Source of the DNA: Theocolax elegans
Taxonomy: Eukaryota > Arthropoda > Insecta > Hymenoptera > Cerocephalidae
Assembly (NCBI GenBank): GCA_026168455.1
Contig: CM047431.1
Span: 59,354,910 to 59,418,909, forward strand
Reading direction: 5' to 3'
DNA length: 64,000 nucleotides
Both the position numbers and the translations under genes were made by a program. Every line of letters begins with the position of its first letter. Position 1 is the first letter of the stretch. The notes beneath the pieces were generated by a model, which had not been told where the DNA came from, did not search any database, and worked only from the letters and a program-made list of their open reading frames with translations. Shown in pieces: positions 45,601 through 56,210 of the stretch.

Positions 45601-48600
45601 TATACATGGGTAATAATATTTACAGAAATTGTCAGAGTTACTGAATCAAACTCCAAATCGCGTAATAGGTAATTATTCTTTTATTAATTTAAAATAGTAA
45701 TATTATTTATCAGATATAATTGAATTTTTTTAATTACGCAGTCAACTACGTTCACTGGAAATTTGTTGCCTCTTCGTTAAAATATACTAACAGAGAGATG
45801 AACGACTTGTTTTTTCAATTGACGAAAACAACGGATGACAATGAAGTAATAAACGATAGGTTTGGATATTTTTTTATTTGTATATCTATATATAAATGGA
45901 AGATTATTCGATGCCAATTTTTCTTCAGAATTCGTTGTCTTCAAAATGTCAAAGGAGAACGCCAACGGAAAGCATTTGAAGTATATCTATATACATTCAA
46001 AAATTGTATATATAGATATACTTGCAATGTTAAAAATGAAACTTTGTCGGTTAATTGTGGCTTTTCCTTTCATTTCCCGAAAATCATTTTTTTGCAAATG
46101 AAATATCGCTAGTAAAAGTAAAAGATAAGGCATGATTTACATGTCTTGGAACGTCTTTATACTTATTGGCAAACTCCTTTTCTGACAAATGGCAATTTCT
46201 ATTTAAAAATTGTATTAACGGGATATCGGACCCAAGTTACAGAGATCTATACCATTCAACATAAGAAATATCTTGGAAATGTCGATTTCAAAATCTGAAT
46301 AAAATACATATGGGTAGTTTAGAACAAAAGCTAAGGCATAACGTTTTTCCAGAAAAAATAAACTTTGTTAATAATATTTAAATAAACAATTTTCGGTCGG
46401 TATTATTATTTGTCTACACTGAGAGAAAAAAAAGGTTAACTTTACTATAAAATTACCAGAAAATATAGTGCAATAACTATACTGCAATATTTTATGGTAA
46501 AACTATTTCTGAAAATTGTAAGTACCATTTACAAAAAAGAAATTGTAATTTAACTATATATTTAAAAATATTTATTTATTAAAAATTACTATATTATATC
46601 ATTATTAAACACTACTATAAATTATAATAGAAATTAATAGAAAAATAATATTACAAATGCATCATAATTTTTAGTTTTACTATAATTTATAATAAGTTAG
46701 ACTTTAAGATACGGTTGTGCGAAATGAAAAGATAGTTAAAATTTTGTTTTTAAAAATTTATTTTTTTTTATAAAACAAGTTATACATATAAGTTTATAAA
46801 ATGTACATAGTTTTATTTTTACACATATACATATAATACTCTTTACATATTAAATTACATATTAAATATTCTATTATAAATTTTATCATTGAAAACATTA
46901 TTGTTATACCAGAAATCGCTTAAATACATTTGATTTTTTATTGGGATAATTCCCACTCAGTAAGTATAAGTCCTCTACACTTTGCTGTACGTCCATGTCC
47001 TTCGACGACAAACACTACACTGACGAACTTATTTCGAAATACGTATAAAGGAATTCAGTTATTGTATACATGGGTAATAATATTTATAGAAATAGTACCT
47101 ATATTTACCATTGAATCCGTCAATTCTCTTTTAATATATAGTTCATTGTACCACATATTAATTAGTATCAATAAAAATTTTATTTAAACATACTTTAAAA
47201 ACATAGTATATTTAACAATATTGCATTGTGTAATAATGATACTGCAATAATATATTGTAAAAGTAACAAAATTTTAATTGTAAATATTTTAAAGAAATTA
47301 GGGTTGTATTAAGTATTTCTAAATAGTAAATTTAACTAAGCGAATTATAATAAAAAATACAGTCGAATATCAATAAATTAACTGGACCCATTGTTCAAAA
47401 AAAGTTGGTTGATTTAAGTATACGGTTATAAATAATTCAGCTATAGTATAGTGAAATCAATAAAATAATCAGGTTGTATTACTTATATTGTACTTTACCA
47501 AATTTTTTAGTAAATATTATTATGCAGTTTTTTCTCAGTGTAAAAAGGCATGAATTTTCAACGCAAAAATGAGAATTAAATTACAAATTTAAAAATCTGA
47601 AAAAATTTGAGTAGACTGTTTAAAACATGTTTAAGGGCAAGGCGTCCAAAATTTTTTCAAATATTTATTCTGTTGTTTATAAAAAAATATTAAAAATGAC
47701 CATTTTCTGAGTCCGACATCTCCTTAAAATACTTAATGTGTCTTATCTTAGATGATGTCGAATGAAAGGTGAAGCGTGTATTTTTCTTTAAATTTTGTCA
47801 AAATAACTATCCACCATAGTCAAAATTGTTAATCTAATTCTCAATTTGTCTGCAAAATTTTGGACAAAAGTTCTACGAACGAACGAACGTCGGCATTATA
47901 TTAGAATATTTCGACAATTTTTATTCAACTTATCTCGTATACGAGTGTGTAATGATGACTTGGAAGTCACTTAATCTTTTATTTCAGAATGTACACCCTT
48001 CATGGTTATGATAAAATCCACAATATCGATTATAAAGGGTTAAATCCAGGTTGTAATAAATTAACAACCAATTTTTTAAAATCAAAATTGGTTGTTAATT
48101 TATTACAACCTGGATTTAACCCTTTATAATCGATATTGTGGATTTTATCACTTAATCTTTTGATTGAATAAAAATTTTTTATAATAAACAGAAAAAATAA
48201 AAATAAACACACGCTTCTACTAACAATATTAATCTTCTAACGAATCTAAAACCAATACATATATATACATATATATAAAATATTCTAGTTTTTACTCGTT
48301 TTTTTTCTTGAAATGTAATTAACGTTACAGATCCGACACGTGCATGTCAGATATAAAATTGGGCATTGGATACAGATACGAATATTTAAAACGACATTTC
48401 ACGGATGAGGATAAAAAATTGGTAAATTCGTTGTAACACGTTTAACGAAAAATTTGAAAAATTTAAACGAGAGTTTCATTTTACAAGTTTATTATGTCGT
48501 TCACCTTTTTTTTTTGTTCAGGTATTCGATATAGCGAACGAAATGCGTAGCGAAATGCTCGATGAAATAGAGCACTCGAGCTGGTTGGACGATGTTACCA

Positions 48601-51600
48601 AAGAAGAATCGTTGATAAAATTGCACGCTTTGAAGTGGCAAATAGGAGTCTCGAATTTTTTTTCCAGAAAAGAATTTTTAGAGCACATTTACGACCAAGT
48701 AATGAATAAATAGTATTTAAACCACTCGCTTCTTCATCGTTTTTTTTTAAATTTTATATATGCATATTTTAGTTATCGATCACGTTAAATTATTTCGAGA
48801 ACATTCAAAACGTGCGTGAATTTTTCATAAATCGTTCGCTTAAGCGCCTCCGAACTACTCGAAATTTACAAGCGCAGTGAGTATATATTTAGTTATGAAT
48901 ATAATATAATTTATACACGCTTTTAATTGAAATTGACGTATATTTAGTATTAGGATCGATCCACTATTGGCTAAATCGATATATAATCCAAAACATAATA
49001 TTTTTGGTAAGTTTGACAAAATTTAAAAGTATTAACTACGTATACATTGTTTATTCGATCACAACAGGTATAACGTTTGGTCAACTTACAGTTCCTCTGT
49101 TTCATTCTTCTTTACCATTGTAAGCATATATAATATTATAATAGTATCTATATAACTTTTTAACAATTTTTTTTTATACGACGATACGTAATGAAATAAT
49201 TGGTTATGTCGTATACAATATCGTTATAATATAGTATAAAGTTATTGAAAATGTTTAATACGCTTGCATTTAAATTAGGTCTGTAAATTACGGATACATC
49301 GCTCCTACTATGGGCCAATTAATATCACACGTAATGGACAAAGAAGGTATTTTAAATATATATTAATCAACGTGAGCTAAACGAGGTGTCATAGTCAATA
49401 TTTATCCTCCCTACTTTACCGACAAATGCGATAATTCTCAATTTGTCTGCAAAATTTTGGACAAAAGTTCTACGAACGAACGAACGTCGGCATTATATTA
49501 GAATATTTCGACAATTTTTATTCAACTTATCTCGTATACGAGTGTGTAATGATGACTTGGAAGTCACTTAATCTTTTATTTCAGAATGTACACCCTTCAT
49601 GGTTATGATAAAATCCACAATATCGATTATAAAGGGTTAAATCCAGGTTGTAATAAATTAACAACCAATTTTTTAAAATCAAAATTGGTTGTTAATTTAT
49701 TACAACCTGGATTTAACCCTTTATAATCGATATGTGGATTTTATCACTTAATCTTTTGATTGAATAAAAATTTTTTATAATAAACAGAAAAAAAAAAATA
49801 AACACACGCTTCTACTAACAATATTAATCTTCTAACGAATCTAAAACCAATACATATATATACATATATATATAAAATATTCTAGTTTTTACTCGTTTTT
49901 TTTTCTTGAAATGTAATTAACGTTACAGATCCGACACGTGCATGTCAGATATAAAATTGGGCATTGGATACAGATACGAATATTTAAAACGGACATTTCA
50001 CGGATGAGGATAAAAAATTGGTAAATTCGTTGTAACACGTTTAACGAAAAATTTGAAAAATTTAAACGAGAGTTTCATTTTACAAGTTTATTATGTCGTT
50101 CACCTTTTTTTTTTTGTTCAGGTATTCGATATAGCGAACGAAATGCGTAGCGAAATGCTCGATGAAATAGAGCACTCGAGCTGGTTGGACGATGTTACCA
50201 AAGAAGAATCGTTGATAAAATTGCACGCTTTGAAGTGGCAAATAGGAGTCTCGAATTTTTTTTTCCAGAAAAGAATTTTTAGAGCACATTTACGACCAAG
50301 TAATGAATAAATAGTATTTAAACCACTCGCTTCTTCATCGTTTTTTTTTTAAATTTTATATATGCATATTTTAGTTATCGATCACGTTAAATTATTTCGA
50401 GAACATTCAAAACGTGCGTGAATTTTTCATAAATCGTTCGCTTAAGCGCCTCCGAACTACTCGAAATTTACAAGCGCAGTGAGTATATATTTAGTTATGA
50501 ATATAATATAATTTATACACGCTTTTAATTGAAATTGACGTATATTTAGTATTAGGATCGATCCACTATTGGCTAAATCGATATATAATCCAAAACATAA
50601 TATTTTTGGTAAGTTTGACACAAATTTAAAAGTATTAACTACGTATACATTGTTTATTCGATCACAACAGGTATAACGTTTGGTCAACTTACAGTTCCTC
50701 TGTTTCATTCTTCTTTACCATTGTAAGCATATATAATATTATAATAGTATCTATATAACTTTTTAACAATTTTTTTTCTATACGACGATACGTAATGAAA
50801 TAATTGGTTATGTCGTATACAATATCGTTATAATATAGTATAAAGTTATTGAAAATGTTTAATACGCTTGCATTTAAATTAGGTCTGTAAATTACGGATA
50901 CATCGCTCCTACTATGGGCCAATTAATATCACACGTAATGGACAAAGAAGGTATTTTAAATATATATTAATCAACGTGAGCTAAACGAGGTGTCATAGTC
51001 AATATTTATCCTCCCTACTTTACCGACAAATGCGATAATTGGCAATATGAATCTGTAAATAAAACAGTGCGAGATAAAAAAATAAGGACAGAGGCGCCTA
51101 CATTTATCAATAATCTACACTGAGAAAAAGTTTAGATTAAAAATTACAATAGTGTTTAGTAAACAAATCACAGACTAACAAATTAGATTTAATAAGATTT
51201 ACTATAATTCTTGCAATATTTACTATAACTTTTCTATATTTTAATATAAACTATAGCAATTTTTCTTAGTTTGTCTGTGATTTATTTACTAGAAACTATA
51301 TTGTAATTTTTACTAAATATTTTTGTAATTTTTAATACGAAATTTCTCTCCGTGTAACTGTGTGCTGAATCTGAAACGAAAATATTATTGTATATTCGCG
51401 AAAAGTTTTTACTAAAAAATATGAAACCAACCGTAATAAGAAATCTGCATTGACAGTTAGATTATTGATAAACGAAGGCGCAGCTCTTTTCTTATTGTAG
51501 CACATACAGTTTTATCTTTTTATTAACTAATCAACAAAAATCGGGTATGGGACCCTCTTAAGTTTTCACACAAATTAATAGTCAAGTAGTCGAATTAAAG

Positions 51601-53470
51601 ATAAAACTACGAGAACATTATCGCTTGTTACGTTGTAATTTAAAATTGTGCTAAGTCTCAAGGCGATTGGTAAGGGAATGTCGGACCCAGAAAATGGTCA
51701 TTTTGTACTTTCTTTTATAAATAAACGAATAAAGTTTTTAAAAAACGCTGAACGTCAAGCCCTTAGGTATGTTTTAAATAATATACCCAAATTTTTCCAT
51801 ATTTTTAAATCCATAATTTGATCACGATGTTTGGGTTGAAAGATTATGCTTTTTTTGACTAATAATTACCGACCAAACATTGTTTACTCAATTATTATTT
51901 AAAAAATGCGTTTTCGTTAAAAAATCAAAACGTCAAGCCCTTCCTTATGTTTTCAGCTGTCCGTATGAATTTTTTCAGATTTTTATTGCAATATTTTAGA
52001 TATAATTTTTGGGTTGAAAGGTGCAGATTCCTGTAATTTAGGTCCGACATCCTGTTAAAGAGATTTAAAAGCCAAATTTCATTAATCGTGTCAATGGAGG
52101 CGAAAAAACTGTTCTATCTAAATAAATATGACAAATTATTTATATCACTGTGCTAAATTTCGTACAAAAATTAATTTTTGAAAATAATTTTGAAAATTGG
52201 CTATAAAACAAAAGCCAGTCAAAAAATATAAAACTAAATTTTTTTCTCAAATTTGGGATACTGACCTAGCAGTTTCAAAAATAATTAAGTAGTAAATTAA
52301 GAAGTAAATTTACTTCTAACATGTTTTTAACAAATTGAAAAATTTGACTATTACAAAGCATCCTCTATGAGGAATATTTGTGTAAAGTCGATACGATCCT
52401 CAGTTGGTAAATGACTCGGACGGTAACGAATAAGTGATTTTGTTTGAAATTGTAATCAGTGTCAGTTAATAGTTAACCTGGTTTGTTCACAATATACCAT
52501 ATTTATTTAATTAATATTGTTTTTTTTGGATTCATCGATTCGGTTGGTTTTTTTAATTGTGTGTGAAATTGACTTTAACATCCCGTTAATTGTTTAAAAT
52601 AGTTTAATTACTTCGTGCTGATACTGATAACAAAAAATATTTAAAACGTTTAATAGACTAAACTACTGCATCAATCACCTTGAAACCTTTTGCGCAAACA
52701 TAAATTTAGTATTGTCATGGTTTTACTAGTTAAATTTTATTATAAAACATCCAGTACTTGTTATAATCAATCACTCGGATGGTATAACACAACAAAGTTG
52801 ACATTTCCTTCATAATTGTTCTCATTTAATTTCAGTTAATTTAAATACTTACGTAACACCTTGGTCTATGGAACTAGGAGAGACTTACAAAAATTATGAA
52901 GCGAAAACAAATTGCTTGATAAGACAGTACAGTAATTATTCGGTAATTGACAAATCAATCTAAAATCAATACACAATATACACGTATATACATACATATC
53001 CGAACCGATGAAACGTGTACCGATCAATACAAAATTTAAATTTCAGATTGGCCTATCAGCTTTGGATGGCAATATGTACGATGCAATCGGACTGAAAGCA
53101 GCTTACGATGCATTCCAAAATAGCTTAATCGATGAACAAATTGAAAAACTTCCAGGCTTGGAGGAATTAAGTGACGATCAATTATTTTTTATATCATTCG
53201 CAGTCGTAAGTCCTATCGAACATGTGCACTTAATATTCGGATGTCGAGAAGGAAATTAAAGACATTATCTTTTTTCTTTTTGTTCTCGTGTTTGTATAGA
53301 AATATTGCCAGTCAGTTTCGCCAAAGTACATTGCTGAACACGATACGTCGTTTTACACTCCGAGCGAGTACAGAGTTATCGGAACGCTCTCGAATTTTGA
53401 TTATTTTGCAAAGGCTTTCAATTGCCCACCTAACAGTTACATGAATCCAGAAGATAAATGCGTTTTATGA
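42694..53470 (+). CDS. Neprilysin-like M13 family protein, catalytic residues lost
   Basis: Seventeen exons joined in phase: 42694-42793, 42873-43034, 43134-43217, 43324-43535, 43607-43801, 43874-43987, 44063-44207, 44281-44398, 48331-48421, 48522-48698, 48773-48876, 48954-49006, 49068-49119, 49279-49346, 52836-52942, 53047-53205 and 53300-53470. These total about 703 aa, normal for M13. Family landmarks are CLSERC, EPCDDFYKYACGTWE, LGGWPI, CMSD and the C-terminal FNCPPNSYMNPEDKC. The zinc site is gone: HExxH reads QLISH, the GENIAD glutamate is Gly (DGNMYD), and the late substrate/catalytic His block reads DTSFYTP. The usual C-terminal Trp is also missing (ends CVL). No signal peptide or transmembrane segment is visible from this ATG, so an upstream exon may be missing. 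It is probably a non-enzymatic binding protein, as known for some insect Nepl paralogues. Exons 8 and 9-14 are duplicated in tandem. Confidence 0.8.
44156..47080. repeat. Tandem duplication inside M13 gene, 2 x 1.46 kb
   Basis: Copy 1 is about 44156-45617 and copy 2 about 45618-47080. The unit covers the 3' end of exon 7 and all of exon 8 (44281-44398, repeated identically at 45742-45859) plus MITE sequence. The exon is 118 bases, not a multiple of three, so including both copies would break the frame. Differences are run-length indels. Confidence 0.85.
44755..47727. mobile_element. TTAA MITE, split by a nested MITE and the duplication
   Basis: It opens TTAACGGGATATCGGACCC and closes GTCCGACATCTCCTTAA, the ends of the TTAA family. 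The interior is interrupted by a TA-flanked CACTGAG element (44957-47540). That element is itself extended by the 1.46-kb tandem duplication. Confidence 0.6.
44957..47540. mobile_element. CACTGAG-terminus MITE (nested, duplicated)
   Basis: CACTGAGAGAAAAA after TA (44955-44956) and TTTTTTCTCAGTG before TA (47541-47542) form terminal inverted repeats. The interior is AT-rich without coding. The length is inflated by the tandem duplication. Confidence 0.6.
47837..51040. repeat. Tandem duplication inside M13 gene, 2 x about 1.6 kb
   Basis: Copy 1 is about 47837-49435 and copy 2 about 49434-51040, joined at AATTCTC/GATAATT. The unit carries exons 9-14. Copy 2 has an extra G in exon 9 (49929-50020, 92 versus 91 bases) and an extra T in exon 10 (50122-50299, 178 versus 177), so those two exons are frameshifted there. 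Exons 11-14 of copy 2 look intact. Confidence 0.85.
48010..48150. repeat. Perfect hairpin, 66-base arms
   Basis: GATAAAATCCACAATATCG at the left is mirrored by CGATATTGTGGATTTTATC at the right. The loop is TTTTTTAAAATCAAAA. CACTTAATCTTTT occurs on both outer sides, possibly a target-site duplication. Copy 2 (about 49608-49747) has lost one T in the right arm. Confidence 0.75.
51118..51354. mobile_element. CACTGAG-terminus MITE, short
   Basis: CACTGAGAAAAAGTT after TA and AATTTCTCTCCGTG before TA. It is 237 bases, non-coding, with internal partial symmetry (ACTATAATTC / TTAATATAAACTATAG). It lies in the intron before M13 exon 15. Confidence 0.6.
51669..52058. mobile_element. TTAA-family MITE, diverged left end
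   Basis: It begins AAGGGAATGTCGGACCC and ends GGTCCGACATCCTGTTAA. The interior phrases AACGTCAAGCCCTT, GACCAAACATTGTTTACTC and TTTTTTCAGATTTTT are the reverse of those in the 54885 and 57020 copies. Confidence 0.6.
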
Positions 53471-53860
53471 TCATTGTATATATACTTAGACGAATCAAAT
53501 ATTTAAATAATCATTAGTTTTCAGTTCCGGAGTTTTATGTAACTACAATCCGATGTTAAATATATTAATCTTTGTTATACATATATAGGTGTAAAAATGT
53601 ATAATTCAAATAAATATTTTTAATGAAACTAATAGCTCTGGTGACTTTAGAAGCTAGATATAACGTAACATAAAATTTTTGTTTTTATAATACATTACTA
53701 TTTTAATTTTTTTGTAACATACGTATATACAAATATTTTGCTACTATACCTTCATTTATATTTTGAATTAAAGAATATAGTTCAATACCAAGATACACAG
53801 ACTTTTTTAAAAAAAAGTTTTTTATTTCTTGATTATGTTTCTTTTTTATTGTTTTCTTTA
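53471..53860. other. 3' region of the M13 gene
   Basis: AT-rich 3' UTR and intergenic DNA with a plausible AATAAA at about 53609. No gene is seen. Confidence 0.4.
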
Positions 53861-54057
53861 ACGTCACTATTTTTATGCTCCTAATTTGGTGCTAATCAGC
53901 GACGGAGATAATACGATGTCTTTGAAAAGAAAGCACACGTTGAGAAATACATTTCCCTAGTGGTGGTTGTATCAATCGGCTGGGGCCAGGAATCGAACCT
54001 GCAGGGACCTCCAGATTACGAGCCCAACGCCCTAACCGAACCAGCCATCGCAGACCT
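53861..54057 (-). mobile_element. tRNA-derived SINE, copy 2
   Basis: Same tRNA-like head (B box region split by a small CAGG insertion at about 54000) and same body as the copy at 5421-5634 (GGTGCTAATCAGCGACGGAG and GATGTCTTTG on the plus strand). It is diverged in single bases. Confidence 0.7.
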
Positions 54058-56096
54058 CAATTCTTGTTATCTGATGATAGCGTGAGAGAGTGCAAATATT
54101 TTAAAAGTTGAAGAAATAAAAAAAAATTGAAAGTTATGATTATACGAATGTTAATACTATTTCTTTAATAAAAAAAATCACTTAAACTTATGTTTTTCTT
54201 TTGATTGTTAGTTAATTTAAATAAAAGTATTTATAATCTAAAGATTGTAAATAAATTGAATTAAATAAATAAATTAAAAATCGTACAATCTAGTTGTTTA
54301 AACTTTAAAGATTTCTATGTATAATTAGATCTTACAATTTTCAAATTAATTATTTAAAACTGTGTGTGAAAACGTAGAGACACGTTTTACTATACGGACA
54401 TAGAAAGTATTGCATAATTGCAATTGAATACAACTTAAAAAAAAATACCGAATCATACCCAATGTCTCTCTAATTTTTTTAACCTATAAATATAAAATAA
54501 GATATTCACAAAAGTTAATGAATCTAATATTTTCTATATCTCTAATATATTGATTGTCATTATCGTTTACTCGTATAAGAAGCTTTAAATAATAAAAATT
54601 TTTATTTCATTTACATATTAGAATAATACATCAATTTTGAGAAGCTAAAGGAATAATTTTATACCGATTATATTTTATACAAACATATTACTTTAATTAA
54701 ATAACAGTATCAACGTTTGCAGCATTATTTTTTGTTTAAATTTTATTTAAACTTTGAAAATAACATTTTTCAACAAATGTATACACTTATTCATCGCTGT
54801 CAGATAATAATTATAGAATTAAAAAAGTTTTATTTTTTAAAACAAAGTTTGTTTGAATTGAAATTTACAATTAAAAATGTAGTATTAACGGGATGCCGAA
54901 CCCAAGTTACAGAAATCTTTATTTTTCAACTCAAAAATAATACCTAAAATATTCAACTAAAAATCTGAATAAAATTCATACGGGTAACTTAAAAGATGAT
55001 AAAGGGCTTGACGTATTGATTTTTTTAAAGAAAAAATCATTTATTATTGGTCTAAAAGGGCATTAATTTTCAACGTGAAAATCAGAATTAAATTAGATTT
55101 AAAAATCTGAAAAAATTTGAATATACTGTTTAAAACATGCTTAAGGGCATGGCGTTCATGATTTTTTCGAAAATTTCTTCATTTGTTTATAATAAAATAT
55201 TGAAAATGACTATTTTCCGAGTCCGGCATCCTCTTAAACGGGGTATTGTATTTGATTTAAATCGTACGAATTATATAGTTTGTTCGTGCATTATATTCAA
55301 AATTAAAAAGTGTAATAATCTCAACTGTACTGGGTATATCTCAACAGTCCGCATATAAATATTAAATTCACAGAAGAGCATCAAAGTAAGTTTCTGTGCA
55401 CCGAGAAAAAGAAATGCAGGCGTAAGTGAAAAAGGAGAAGATTTCGAGCAAGTGGTGGATATTGATCACGTTTCGTGCTGTAATCCTTACTTTGGAAAAA
55501 CGAGAGGACCACGGTTCTAAAACCTTGCGAAAAATGAGAAGGATCGACTTTTAGAAAATGTCCATTGAGATAGATCAAGTTAAATTAATACATATATCGC
55601 GTATAGAGAAGAAGGAAAAAATGATGGAAAACATCGAGGTAATTCACCGTGACACGTGTATTAAACTAAACGATTATATTAGTCATATTTATGCGTCTAT
55701 TTAAAACCTCTCGATGTCAGATGTAACATCTCGTTAAAAATTTATACAATCCTCGTACGAATGAAAATGTTCAATGTTACGCACGTGGATACTGGATGAT
55801 TTGCACTATTTGTACTCTATCGGATTGAACGATTGTATAATAATTCAATATCGACTATTTAGTTATACATTTAAAATGACGATTGTTCGCGTGAACGTAA
55901 ATTAGGTAATTTCGTATGTTAAATAGCCCATCGAGTAAGTAGACGCGGGTGTAACAATATGAAAACAAACCGTTATCAAAAACAAACTACGATATACACG
56001 AGGAGTAGTCTATATACCTATATTCCTATATATATATATATACGCACATATATCGCGGTAGAATTCAATGCCATCGGTAGAGATGTACATCACGGA
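54058..56096. other. Intergenic DNA between M13 and P450 genes
   Basis: No gene is supported. It contains one TTAA MITE (54885-55237) and a less AT-rich stretch (55380-55640) with no credible protein. Confidence 0.5.
54885..55237. mobile_element. TTAA-family MITE
   Basis: It opens TTAACGGGATGCCGAACCC and closes GAGTCCGGCATCCTCTTAA. It is 353 bases and non-coding. This is one of the cleanest copies of the family. Confidence 0.7.
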
Positions 56097-56137
56097 TATA
56101 AATAGCATGAGGCTTCCAAGAGAAAATTGCTTTCAGT
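56097..56137 (+). promoter_or_regulatory. Putative core promoter of the P450 gene
   Basis: TATAAATA (56097-56104) is followed by TCAGT (56133-56137), an arthropod-type initiator. Spacing is slightly long at 38 bases. It is about 75 bases before the chosen ATG. Confidence 0.45.
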
Positions 56138-56210
56138 CGAGCGCAAACCGCTACGCAGTTCGGAGGGTCACTCTTGTTCCAAGTTAAAATACACTGGTGG
56201 TTCGGTAACG

